Source: DATARH01 sp963734125 (GTDB lineage Bacteria; Pseudomonadota; Alphaproteobacteria; ATCC43930; CGMCC-115725). From it: a DNA stretch of 30,238 bases. Numbering within the stretch: position 1 is the stretch's first letter; every line of letters begins with the position of its first letter. A program made the translations under genes and the position numbers. Below, one piece after another: positions 17,991 through 26,524 of the stretch. Below the pieces are notes generated by a model. That model was given only the letters and a program-made list of their open reading frames with translations, was not told where the DNA came from and ran no database searches. Location of the stretch: positions 1 to 30,238 of the forward strand of contig CAVTGB010000015.1 of the NCBI GenBank assembly GCA_963734125.1, written 5' to 3'.

Positions 17991-19172
17991 ATGCCAGCGA
18001 ATTGGGCTGAAAATTCGCGGTTGGGGCGCGCCTGGGCATTGGCGACGCGGTCGGCGCCGCTCCTGACCGCGGTTGCCTTCTGGCTGGCCGCCGTACCGGC
18101 ATTGGCGCAGCCGGCGCAACCCGAGGCCCCGTCCGGAGCGATCTCGGGCGCGGGAGAGCGCGCGACGCCGCCCGCGGCCGATTTCGCCGAGCGCAACGCG
18201 CTGCTGATCGTCGGCTCGACTAGCATGAAGGCCATCAGCGACGCGGTCATAGCGCAGTTGACCCGCGATTACTTGGTGCCGCAGCCGATCGAGCGGTTCG
18301 CCCGCACGAGAGCGGGCCTGGCGGCGTTTTGCGCCGGTATCGGCCCGAAATATCCGGATATCGCCGCGGCGTCCGACCGGATTAACGGCGGCGAGTTCGA
18401 TATCTGCGTTGGGAACCAGGTGCTCGACGTCATTGAGGTGTTGATCGGCCAAAGCGCGCTTGTCGTGGTCACCAAAAAGGGCAACCCGGTATTCAACGTA
18501 ACGCCACCGATGATCTATTACGCGGCTGCGGGAAATATCCCGATCAAGGGCGAGTTCGCGCCCAATCCGTACCTCTCGTGGAAGGAGACCGCCAAGGGCG
18601 CGCCGGATCTGCCGATCCACATCATCATCCCGGCCAAGGGCTCCGGTACGCGCGGCTTTTTCGACGACAATTTCATGCAGGGCGGTTGCCGTCATGTGAA
18701 GGAGATCGACGCCATCTTTGCCGCCGCCGACCGGGTGCCGCGGTGCATCACGCTGCGCGACGACGGACGGGTCACCAAACTGGCCGAGCCCTTCGAGGCA
18801 ACGGCGCTCGCCGCGGTCGAGAACGCCCCGCCGGGAACCGTCGCGGTGATTCCCTGGAACATCTATCTGGCAAACCGGGACAAGGTCGCTGCGCTGCCGG
18901 TTAACGGGGTCCTGCCGACCCATGAGACGATCGCGGACTACAGCTATGAGATGGCCACGACGCTGCGCTATTACTTCAAACGCGCGCATATGCGAAACGA
19001 CGCTGGGCAGGGCGTGGTGCGTGGCATTCGGGAATTCATGACCGAGATCGTCAGTGATGCGGCGTCCGGCGAGGGCGGCTATTTCGAAAAGCTGGGGGTG
19101 ATCGCCCTGTCCCCGGAGGATCGCCGCAAACAGAACGACAGCGTGCGCCGGCTGAAGCGGTTCGAGCCGTGA
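17991..19172 (+). CDS. PstS-like periplasmic substrate-binding protein, copy 2
   Basis: A paralog of the protein at 15362-16528, at a guess about 60% identical over the C-terminal half. The signal peptide ends AAVPALAQP. The conserved Ser-Gly-Thr ligand loop is KGSGTRGFFDDNFMQ. It shares GGCRHVKEIDAIFAAA, PRCITLRDDG, DYSYEMATTLRYYFKRAHM and RKQNDSVRRLKRFEP with copy 1, and has the same four cysteines. The ligand is likely phosphate or a similar oxyanion, but the family also includes sensors. ATG 17991 is listed; GTG 17982 has the better ribosome site. The exported protein at 19213 follows after 40 bases on the same strand and may be co-transcribed. The frame is intact. Confidence 0.85.
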   Translation: MPANWAENSRLGRAWALATRSAPLLTAVAFWLAAVPALAQPAQPEAPSGAISGAGERATPPAADFAERNALLIVGSTSMKAISDAVIAQLTRDYLVPQPIERFARTRAGLAAFCAGIGPKYPDIAAASDRINGGEFDICVGNQVLDVIEVLIGQSALVVVTKKGNPVFNVTPPMIYYAAAGNIPIKGEFAPNPYLSWKETAKGAPDLPIHIIIPAKGSGTRGFFDDNFMQGGCRHVKEIDAIFAAADRVPRCITLRDDGRVTKLAEPFEATALAAVENAPPGTVAVIPWNIYLANRDKVAALPVNGVLPTHETIADYSYEMATTLRYYFKRAHMRNDAGQGVVRGIREFMTEIVSDAASGEGGYFEKLGVIALSPEDRRKQNDSVRRLKRFEP

Positions 19173-19212
19173 GCGCCACTGTGATGGTGCTGGGTCATGG
19201 GAGGTTGGTTCG

Positions 19213-19845
19213 ATGACGCGCTACACTAGAGGGTTGCGGTTCGTCCCCGCGCTCGCGCTCATCCTGGTGCTCTTTCACCCGAGCGATGCGGACGCGGCCT
19301 TCGATCAGGCGATCAACTCGTTGCGGGATATGGTTTCGGACTTCGTCAATAACCTGATCGAGCCATGGACCCAGTCGACGGTGGAATCGGTGACGAAGGT
19401 CGAGCCGCTGTCCTATGTCCACGGCATGGAGGGCGGATCCCATTTCTTTCAGCACCTCTCTGACGCCGGTTACCAATTGGCCGGAATCGACATGTCTGTC
19501 GGACTGATCCCCGACATCAAGCTGACCTTCCAGATTAGCCGTGAGATATCGGAAGCCGACCGCCGGGCCCTCGAGCGCTCGCTCGAGATCGACGAGAAAA
19601 ACGTCCCGGGGGTGACGGCGATGGCCCAGCGGCAGATCATCCGGACCCTCTTGGCGGTCTCCGGGACGGAGCAGATGCGGGTCGGCAAGCTGGTCATCGG
19701 CGTGCTGCCGTTGCCGTCGGCGGACTTCACGATCGAACCGGCCGATGCTCCCTTGAGCGAGGAGCACAGTGCGCTCATTCAGGCGATCAAGAGCAAGGCG
19801 GCCCAGGGAGGGGAGAGCAACCACCAACCGAAGCAGACGCAGTAA
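19213..19845 (+). CDS. Unknown exported protein next to PstS-like copy 2
   Basis: A 210-residue protein with a signal peptide (FVPALALILVLFHPSDADA, cleavage near residue 28). The mature part begins with an amphipathic helix (INSLRDMVSDFVNNLIEPW). It then has a mixed alpha/beta domain with HGMEGGSHFFQHLSDAGYQL, GIDMSVGLIPDIKLTFQISR and QRQIIRTLLAVSGTEQMRVG. It ends in a polar tail with an acidic segment (PADAPLSEEHSALIQ). There are no cysteines. I know no family for it. The 40-base gap and shared strand suggest an operon with the PstS-like gene, so it may be a periplasmic partner. GGGAGG lies 12 bases upstream of the ATG. Confidence 0.75.
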   Translation: MTRYTRGLRFVPALALILVLFHPSDADAAFDQAINSLRDMVSDFVNNLIEPWTQSTVESVTKVEPLSYVHGMEGGSHFFQHLSDAGYQLAGIDMSVGLIPDIKLTFQISREISEADRRALERSLEIDEKNVPGVTAMAQRQIIRTLLAVSGTEQMRVGKLVIGVLPLPSADFTIEPADAPLSEEHSALIQAIKSKAAQGGESNHQPKQTQ

Positions 19846-19904
19846 GGATACCGCGCTCGCGGCGGCGGCGGATCGCGCGGACGCGCAATCCAACCGCGGC
19901 CGCG

Positions 19905-20693
19905 CTATCCCGACGAGGATTGAGCGAACGCCACATAGGCGGTCGGCAGGATTCCGTAATCGCCGCCGAACGGGTAGCTCAGCTTGAGAATCACCAGAAA
20001 TACCGACATCGTCACGGTCGCCACCAGCGTCGACATGATCATCGGCGCATAGATGTTCGGGCTGCCGAAGAACCAGGGGAAGATGATCGAGATCAGGGTG
20101 CCGACAGCGGCCACTCCCCACAACAGCGGGGTCAAGGCTCCGTAACTCAGGCGAATGCGATTGCCCCGGTTGTTGCGCACGACATCCAGCATTTGCAATG
20201 AGTATTGAAACGCTGATATCTCTTTTTCGGTCTGTGGCTCGATCGCAAGATACGTGTAGTACAAGTCGTCGAGAGTGGGAGAGCTTTCGAAATTGAGACG
20301 CCGGGCCTGCATCTGCGGCCACTCGACGGAGGCGACGGCTTGCGAATAGTCGCGCAGTTCCTTGCGGATCTGGTCTCTTGTGGCCTTTGGAAAGGCGATA
20401 GCGATGCGATCGAGCGTCGTCAGCGCATTGACCTCGACGATGATATCGGAACGGACATCGTCGTATTTCTGATAGACGCCGAACAGTAATAAGCCGATAT
20501 AACCGGCATAGACCGACGACAGAAATGAGTATTTGAAACCACCGATAATGTTGTTGACGACGAGCTGCCCGGGAGTGACGTAGAAATTGACGATCAGCAT
20601 CCCGAACACCGCGATGGCGATGCCGCTGCCGATCGTCACCACGGCACCGGTGCCGACCGGCAGGTCGTTCAGCCATTGTATGAGGCTCATCAT
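19905..20693 (-). CDS. DUF4239 (bestrophin-like) membrane protein, copy 1
   Basis: A 262-residue inner-membrane protein. It has helices near 16-38 and 50-72, a central soluble helical domain (about 75-190), and two late helices (about 190-212 and 215-238). The C-terminal motif KLSYPFGGDYGILPTAYVAF is shared with copy 2. The order helix, GGFKYSFLSSVYAGYIGLLL, soluble domain, GSPN, LSYPF is typical of the bestrophin-like DUF4239 family. The biochemical role is unknown; bestrophins are anion channels, but family resemblance is weak evidence for that. It is divergent from the zinc-ribbon gene and convergent with the exported protein at 19213. ATG 20693 lies downstream of GGGAGGGG; ATG 20690 is also possible. 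Confidence 0.8.
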   Translation of the reverse strand: MMSLIQWLNDLPVGTGAVVTIGSGIAIAVFGMLIVNFYVTPGQLVVNNIIGGFKYSFLSSVYAGYIGLLLFGVYQKYDDVRSDIIVEVNALTTLDRIAIAFPKATRDQIRKELRDYSQAVASVEWPQMQARRLNFESSPTLDDLYYTYLAIEPQTEKEISAFQYSLQMLDVVRNNRGNRIRLSYGALTPLLWGVAAVGTLISIIFPWFFGSPNIYAPMIMSTLVATVTMSVFLVILKLSYPFGGDYGILPTAYVAFAQSSSG

Positions 20694-20882
20694 CCCCTAG
20701 GCACCCCTCCCTGCCCCGCAGCGATCGGGCGCTGTCGGGGCCTCACCGGCATCGCCCCCTCGCGAGCCGACGGCCGCGAGCGATTGTTCTTGAGATCAGA
20801 TGATGTCACAACCGGAAACTGGCAGCGCCGGTACCGGTCATTCCCGGCCGCAGTGGTCGCCAAACCGGCGGAGAGCTTGTCG

Positions 20883-21110
20883 ATGATCAACCAATCTCTG
20901 CGCTGCCCAAGCTGCGGTCAATTCGGTTATGTCGTCGCGACCGACGCTGCCGATCTCGAGGATTTCATCGCGACAATGTGTCACTACTGCGGACACGTGC
21001 TTGACCGCGACGGGCTTGACGAATGCCTCGCGCGAGGCGAAGCCGAGCGCACTGCCACACGCGCGAACAGGGCATGGCGGGCACCGCGCCGCCCCCGCGG
21101 CCGAGGCTAA
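20883..21110 (+). CDS. Small zinc-ribbon protein
   Basis: A 75-residue cytoplasmic protein with two CxxC knuckles: CPSC (Cys8, Cys11) and CHYC (Cys33, Cys36). Their separation of 21 residues fits a single zinc ribbon. The C-terminus is Arg-rich (RATRANRAWRAPRRPRGRG after an acidic patch), so nucleic-acid binding is possible, but this is inference. It sits between two DUF4239 genes. Its stop codon overlaps the stop of copy 2 by four bases (21107-21110) on opposite strands. ATG 20883 has GGAG upstream at a usable distance. A longer upstream reading to 20676 has no motif, so I reject it. Confidence 0.65.
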   Translation: MINQSLRCPSCGQFGYVVATDAADLEDFIATMCHYCGHVLDRDGLDECLARGEAERTATRANRAWRAPRRPRGRG

Positions 21111-21901
21111 CTCCCGCGCGCCGCGACTTCCGCGATGAACGCCTGGTACGGCGTCGGGCGGATGCCGTATTCGCCGCCGAACGGGTAGCTCAGCTTGAGG
21201 ACGACCAGCACCACCGATGTCATCAAGAGCGTCGAGAGGATTCCCATCAGGATCGTCGCATTGACGTTGGGGCTGCCAAATACCCAGGGAAACACAATCG
21301 CGACCGCCGTCCCCGTAAGGGTCACGACCCAGAGCATCACCTGGAGCGCGCCCTGACTGCGCAGCACGCGGATCCCGCGCGTATCCCTGATGTCGCTCAG
21401 CAATTTTTGCGAATATTTGATGATCTCGCGCTGCTTGCGCGTCGTCGGCTCGACCGCGCCATAGGTATAATCAAGGGTGTCGAGCGCGGCAATCGTCGCC
21501 ATGCGGGCGCTGCGGTTGCGCAGTTGCGGCCATTCGACGTCGACCACCTGACGGGCGTATTCCTTGAGCCCGTCGCGCAGCTGGATCCGGGTGGCGGCGG
21601 GAAAGGCAACAGCCAAACGGTCCAGCGTCGTCAGGTCAGCTACCTCACTGACCACATCGGCGCGCGTCGCATCGAAGCGGTTGTAGGCGCCGTACAAAAG
21701 AAACCCGAGAAAACCGGCGTAGACGCTCGAGATGAACAGGTACTTGAAGCCGCCGACAACATTGTTGAGGCTGAGTTCCGTTTCGCCGAAGAATAATCCG
21801 GCGACCGCCGTCCCGATGATCGACAGCGCGATCGATCCGCCGACCAGCACCAGGATGCTTGCCCATAGCGGCAGATCGTTGAGCCACAAAATCGCAGCCA
21901 T
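21107..21901 (-). CDS. DUF4239 (bestrophin-like) membrane protein, copy 2
   Basis: A paralog of the protein at 19905-20693, 264 residues with the same plan: helix near 14-38, GGFKYLFISSVYAGFLGFLL (about 50-70), a soluble helical domain with VEWPQLRNRSARM, two late helices, and KLSYPFGGEYGIRPTPYQAF near the end. Both copies lie on the minus strand, separated only by the divergent zinc-ribbon gene. They look like a tandem duplication later split by an inserted gene, or two subunits of one complex. The start ATG 21901 lies 36 bases after the exported-protein gene's stop (21938), so co-transcription with it is likely. Confidence 0.82.
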   Translation of the reverse strand: MAAILWLNDLPLWASILVLVGGSIALSIIGTAVAGLFFGETELSLNNVVGGFKYLFISSVYAGFLGFLLYGAYNRFDATRADVVSEVADLTTLDRLAVAFPAATRIQLRDGLKEYARQVVDVEWPQLRNRSARMATIAALDTLDYTYGAVEPTTRKQREIIKYSQKLLSDIRDTRGIRVLRSQGALQVMLWVVTLTGTAVAIVFPWVFGSPNVNATILMGILSTLLMTSVVLVVLKLSYPFGGEYGIRPTPYQAFIAEVAARGS

Positions 21902-21937
21902 GGTCGCCGGCCCCGCCCCGCCCCGCCCGCGACCCGA

Positions 21938-22333
21938 TCAAAACGCGAAGCGGGCAATGATCGACGGCTTGTCCGGCAGCTTGATCAGGACGAGGACCCG
22001 GGTCACCGCCACGGCGGTCGGCTGCAACTGACCGACCATTTCATTGTTGTCGGTGTCGGAAGGGCCCGGTTTCAGCGTCACGGTCTGTTTGTCCTCGCCG
22101 GCGAGCACCGTCGCGGTGGCGCTCGCCTCCGCCATCTGGACAGCGCCATCGGTCTTGTCGTCAAACACAAAGACCTGCAGCTGATTTTCCTTGTGGATCA
22201 GCTCGACATAGTATGGCCCCGCATCGGCCAACTGACCGCCATGGGCGCCGGTGCCCTGATGCGCCGACCCAAGCGCCGGCCAAACCAGCACCACACAGGC
22301 GGCAAACATCCGCAGCAAATTCCGAGCAGACAT
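21938..22333 (-). CDS. Small exported His-rich metal-associated protein
   Basis: A 131-residue protein with a signal peptide ending in ALGSAHQG. A short His/Gly segment (HQGTGAHGG) is followed by one beta-rich domain (PYYVELIHKENQLQVFVFD, then KPSIIARFAF at the end). Similar small exported proteins occur beside CzcCBA/Cus metal-efflux genes; the pattern HGG, then PYYVEL, then a beta domain is recognisable, but I assign no name. Its role is likely metal binding or sensing in the periplasm. ATG 22333 is listed; an in-frame ATG at 22357 lies upstream but would extend the signal peptide unusually. It faces a DUF2946-like gene across 241 bases, so both promoters should lie there. Confidence 0.7.
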   Translation of the reverse strand: MSARNLLRMFAACVVLVWPALGSAHQGTGAHGGQLADAGPYYVELIHKENQLQVFVFDDKTDGAVQMAEASATATVLAGEDKQTVTLKPGPSDTDNNEMVGQLQPTAVAVTRVLVLIKLPDKPSIIARFAF

Positions 22334-22574
22334 CGCGGCACTCCTCTTACCGGGCACGCTGCCGCCGACCGGCTGGCGCAGGCAATATGGCGCGCGCCGT
22401 CATAGCAATAAAACGCGGCTTCGCCCAACAGCCAGCTTGTGGGTTGATCGCTGCGGCCAATGATGCCAAGGTGTCCTCGTCCGCGACCGTTAGAAACGAC
22501 GGCGCGGCGAGGATATTGAAATCACGACTGAGATGCTCGGCATCCATCGCAACAAGGGGCGGGGCTAGCCGCCG

Positions 22575-22973
22575 ATGTCCCCGCGCGTTTGGCGCCGCGC
22601 TGCCGCTTGGGTCGGGGTCGCCGCGCTACTTTGCCAGGTTTTTCTGCCCTTGGGGCTCGCCCGACTGGCGGACGCAGCGAGCTGCGGCGTCTTGGCGCAG
22701 GCCTCGCAGGACGAGCATTATCACGACCCCAGCCTGGCAAATTCGCTTGGCTCTGATTGGGCCGTCGAGCACTCCCATCTCGGGGATACGCCCTCCAGCC
22801 GCATTCGTTTCGACCTCGCTTACCTGACGCCGTTCGCCGTCGTCAGCCCGCCGGAAGCGCCGGCGGTGCTGGTGCATTGGGTGGCCTTCCTCGCCGAGCG
22901 GATGCTACCGGCCCCCGCGGTCAGCGACGGCTTTATCCGCCCCCTCCCCCGAGCCCCGCCCCTGCCGGCCTGA
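22575..22973 (+). CDS. DUF2946-like exported protein of a copper cluster
   Basis: A 132-residue protein with a long hydrophobic N-terminus (VGVAALLCQVFLPLGLARL) serving as signal or anchor. A His/Asp-rich stretch (DEHYHDP, then EHSHLG) follows, and then a hydrophobic middle. The C-terminus RPLPRAPPLPA is the tail common to DUF2946 proteins, which often occur with copper-uptake genes such as TonB receptors, CopC and CopD. The His-rich segment may bind copper; this is inference from composition. Spacing to the next gene is 143 bases. The antisense reading (22626-22877) has no motif and is rejected. Confidence 0.62.
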   Translation: MSPRVWRRAAAWVGVAALLCQVFLPLGLARLADAASCGVLAQASQDEHYHDPSLANSLGSDWAVEHSHLGDTPSSRIRFDLAYLTPFAVVSPPEAPAVLVHWVAFLAERMLPAPAVSDGFIRPLPRAPPLPA

Positions 22974-23103
22974 ACCACCGGTCGCCGACGGCCTGACCGG
23001 CGCTGATCCCGCCCGACGCAAATGTGCCGGCTGGTGACGGTGTCCGCGGCAGCGTGCGTTGCGCGCCATCGATCGACGGCACGATTGCGATTTAGCTCTT
23101 TGG

Positions 23104-23108
23104 GGGAG
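23104..23108 (+). promoter_or_regulatory. Ribosome binding site of the copper operon's unknown gene
   Basis: GGGAG, within a run of five Gs, sits eight bases before ATG 23117. It fixes the start of the exported protein and implies good translation of this gene despite its broken downstream frame. Confidence 0.65.
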
Positions 23109-23116
23109 TTAAACAA

Positions 23117-24087
23117 ATGTTTCCGGTCAAGTTTGTGCCCTGTCCTATTGACGGGACTATCTGCCGCTTCGTTGTGCGAGCAGGGCTCGCCGCTGCGCTG
23201 CTGGCAATCAGCCAGCCCCACCCGGTCCACGCTCACGGCTTCGCCGGCGCCCGCTTCTTTCCGGCGACGATCCTCACTGACGACCCGTTCGTCGCCGACG
23301 AAATGTCGCTGCCGACGCTGACTCGCTTGCCGGACGCGCCGGACGGCACACAGTTCTCCAGCTTAGAGTCTGACATCGCGAAACGGATCACGCCCGATTT
23401 CGGCCTGACCTGGTCCGACGCCTACGACTTCGTGAAGAAGCCCGGCATGCCGACAGTCACCGGTCTCGATACAATGACGGCCGGTGCACAATACCAGCTG
23501 TTCATCAACGGCGAACACGAGGCGATGGGGCTGGCCGGGCTCAGGGTCAGCTGGGGGCATACCGGGCGAGTCGCCGCGCTCGCACAGCCCGATTTCACGA
23601 CGGTGTCGCCGAGCTTCGACTGGGGCAAGGGCTTCGGCGACCTGCCGCGATTCGGTCCAATACCTGAAACCTTTTGCAATCACCGGCAATCTCATCGTCG
23701 AATTTCCAGACCAAGACCGAGAGCGCCGGCATCCAGCACCCCGAACAGTTTCAACTACGGCTTCGCCCTCGAATACCCGATCAGCTACCTCGAATTGCAG
23801 GTCAAGGATTTCGGCCTCCGGTTCCCCTGGCAGCAGATGATCCCGCTCGTCGAGTTCGCCGCCGTCGACGCCGTTCAACCGCCTCACCCCCGGGGTTACG
23901 ACGACTGGAACGATCCAGCCGGGCGTCATCTGGGCCGGGCAATATTTCCAGATCGGCGCCGAGATGATCCTGCCGATGAACAGCGACATCCGGCCATGGC
24001 ATCGGCGGGCTCGTCCAGTTCCACATCTATCTCGACGACAGCTTCCCCAACAGCCTCGGCAAGCCCCTTGCGGAGTTGTTCAAATGA
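23117..24087 (+). CDS. Unknown exported protein upstream of CopC (frameshifted)
   Basis: About 320 residues when rejoined. A signal peptide ends HPVHAHG, and the mature part begins FAGARFFPATILTDDPFVAD. Alternating hydrophobic and polar strands follow: NYGFALEYPISYLELQVKDF, TGTIQPGVIWAGQYFQIGAE, and the terminal GGLVQFHIYLDDSFPNSLG. This suggests a beta-rich, perhaps outer-membrane or periplasmic, protein. Shifts occur near 23658, 23715, 23745, 23868 and 23993: five in about 340 bases. The final frame ends in TGA at 24087, overlapping the CopC ATG (ATGA), so coupling to CopC is clear. I do not recognise a family. The copper link rests on position only. Confidence 0.6.
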
Positions 24088-24440
24088 TCCGGCTCTTCCT
24101 TGCTCTCGCGCTCCTCGCCGTCGCCGCACCGGCGGCGCGTGCCCACGCCTTCCTCGACCATGCCAATCCGGCGGTCGGCAGCACCGTGCACGGCTCGCCG
24201 GCCGACGTGAAGCTGTGGTTCACCCAGGAGCTCGAACCGGCCTTCAGCACGGTGCAGGTCGTCGATCAGAACGGCGCGGAGATCGACAAAAAGGACAAAG
24301 CGATCGACGCGGGCGACCCAACCCTGATGAAGGTGTCGCTGCCGAGGCTGCCGCCGGGCAAATACAAGGTGATGTGGCACGCGCTTTCGGTCGACACCCA
24401 CACGACCGAGGGGACCTTCAGCTTCGAGGTCGAGCCGTGA
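24084..24440 (+). CDS. copC: CopC-type periplasmic copper-binding protein
   Basis: A 118-residue protein. The signal peptide ends AARAH, leaving an N-terminal His as in CopC (mature HAFLDHANPAVGSTVHGSP). The beta-sandwich pattern continues with VKLWFTQELEPAFSTVQVVD, and the end VMWHALSVDTHTTEGTFSFE holds the conserved Asp and His that complete the Cu(II) site. Family members bind Cu(II) and hand it to CopD or related importers. The start overlaps the stop of the preceding gene by four bases, and the CopD-like fusion begins 31 bases after its stop. The length and motif order are normal and the frame is intact. Confidence 0.92.
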   Translation: MIRLFLALALLAVAAPAARAHAFLDHANPAVGSTVHGSPADVKLWFTQELEPAFSTVQVVDQNGAEIDKKDKAIDAGDPTLMKVSLPRLPPGKYKVMWHALSVDTHTTEGTFSFEVEP

Positions 24441-24471
24441 GCGACGCTGGCCTCTACCAGGATCGGGTAGC

Positions 24472-26491
24472 ATGTTGACAGATCTTTTTTCGGGTTTGGT
24501 TCGGGGCGCGCATTACGCGTCGACCGTCTCGGCGTTCGGCTGTTTTGCATTTCTGTTTGCGGTCGCGCGGCCGGCCTGGCGGTCCGCCGGAGCGGGCGCC
24601 GACGAAGCGGCGGAGCTGGAGCGATTTCTGCTTCGCCTGGTCGCCTGGAGCGTCGGCGCGACGTTGGTGAGCGGGCTCCTCTGGCTGTGGGTGGTCGCCG
24701 CCAGCATGAGCGGTAAACCGCTCGGCGCCGCGCTCAACACCGAGCTGCTCGGCACGGTGCTCACCGCCACCGGGTTTGGCCGCCTGTGGCAGTTCCGCCT
24801 GGTCACGGCGATCGTGCTCGCCGCCTTCCTGGTGTATTGCCGTTTGACCGGCCGTCCCTCGGGCTGGCGCGGCATCGTCGGCGGCCTCTTCTCCGGCGTC
24901 ATCCTCGGCTCCTTGGCGTTGGGCGGGCACGGCGCGGACGACACCGGAGCCGCGGGGGTGTGGCATCTCGGCGCCGACATCCTGCACCTGCTGGCCGCGG
25001 GCGGATGGCTCGGCGCGTTGATCCCGCTGATCTATGTGCTGTGGCGCGCCCGCCGGCCCGCGTGGCTGCCGATCGCCCAGCAGGCGACGCTGCGCTTTTC
25101 AACGCTCGGCGTGGTTACCGTCGCCACCCTGATTGCGACCGGCCTCGTCAACACCTGGTATCTGGTCGGCAACATTCCGGATCTGGTCGGGACGCCCTAC
25201 GGAAGGCTTTTGCTGGTCAAGCTCGCCCTGTTCGCGGCGATGTTGGGCTTCGCCGCGATCAACCGTTTCAAATTGACCCCGCGGCTCCTCGCAACTCCAC
25301 CGGGTCATGCCGGGGTCCCCGCTCCGCTGCGCGAACTTTATCGCAGCGCGACCTGCGAGACCGGCCTTGCCCTCCTCGTGCTGATCGTCGTGGGCGCGCT
25401 CGTCCACCTGAAGCCCGGCTTGCACGACCAGCCGGTCTGGCCATTCCCGATCACGATCAATTCTCACGGCGTTGTGTTGACGACGGGCGCTCGGATCATC
25501 GTTTATGCCGCGGCGGCGGTGGGCGCTCTGGGGTTTGTCGCCATGGCGCTGGCGATGCGGCGGCGGCGGTGGATGCTCGGCGCCGTCTCGGCCGCCGTTG
25601 TCGTGGTGGTGGGCGGAGTGGCCCTGCGCCCCTTATGTCGTCGAGGCGTACCCGACGAGCTACATGCATTCGCCGATCCGCTACGGCGCCTTGTCGGCCG
25701 CCCGCGGTCAGCCGCTATATGCCGAGAATTGTGCCCTCTGTCACGGCCCCTACGGTTATGGCGACGGCCCCGCCGCCGCAGCGCTGCCGATCAAGCCGGC
25801 CGATTTGACCGGCGAGCACCTGTTTCACCATGGTGAGGGGACGCTGTTCTGGTGGGTCAGCCACGGCATTGCCGGGACGCCGATGCCCGCCTTTGCCGAC
25901 CGGCTGAGCGCAAACCAAACCTGGGATGTGCTCAATTTCCTGCACGCCCAGGCGGATGCCGAGCACTCAAACTCGATGAGTGCGAATACCGGCCCGTGGT
26001 CCGACGTGGTCGCCCCGGACTTCGCCTTTCAGATCGGCGATGCCGCGCAGGAGACGCTCAAGCAGCAGCGCGGGCGGTTCACTGTGCTCCTCGTGCTGTT
26101 CAGCGATCCCGGGTCGATGCAGCGCCTGCGCGATCTCGATGCGGCGATGCCGCAACTCAAGGCTGCTGGGGTGCGCGTCATCGCCCTGCCGATGTCAAAG
26201 GACGCGGAGTCGTCCAAGACGGATCTGGAGCTGCCGCACCTGGCAATTGCCGACACCGATACGGCGACGATCGCCACCTACAGCCTGTTTCGCCGCACCG
26301 CGTCGATCGAGGGCGTGCCGCCGATGCCGGCGCATATGGAATTCCTGATCGATCGCTCAGGCTATCTGCGCTACCGCTGGAGCCCGGTCTATGGCGCTGG
26401 CTGGGACAAGATGGCGGCGCTCGTCGACCGGGTCGAGGCGATCAATCGCGAGCCGCCGCGGCCACCGGCGCCCGAAGGCCACGTTCACTGA
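24472..26491 (+). CDS. CopD-cytochrome c-thioredoxin-like fusion protein (frameshifted)
   Basis: A roughly 673-residue protein in three parts. Residues 1-380 are a CopD-type eight-or-so-helix copper importer, with VWHLGADILHLLAAGGWLGA and GLVNTWYLVGNIPDLVGTPY; the His residues in such helices bind copper in the family. A class I cytochrome c follows: CALCH heme motif at 25730-25744 (about residue 420), FHHGEGTLFWWVSHGI, and a possible axial Met in GTPMPAF. The last 150 residues resemble a thioredoxin fold (FTVLLVLFSDPGSMQRLRDL, PPMPAHMEFLIDRSGYLRYR) but lack a CxxC. One shift near 25615-25635, at a CCCC run, joins CopD to the cytochrome. Without it the CopD frame would end at 25836. It is last in the copper cluster; 33 bases remain before the convergent gene. 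Confidence 0.85.
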
Positions 26492-26524
26492 TTGCGGGCG
26501 GCCCAAATCGCGTGCAATCGCTTG

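Noticed and set aside
17550..18989. Minus-strand open frame of 479 codons
   Set aside because: It is antisense to the second PstS-like gene and has shadow composition (Arg/Asp/Gly-rich) with no motif.
24786..25808. Alternative plus-strand frame of 340 codons inside the CopD gene
   Set aside because: It is Arg-rich and low in hydrophobic residues, whereas the CopD frame gives proper membrane helices and conserved motifs.
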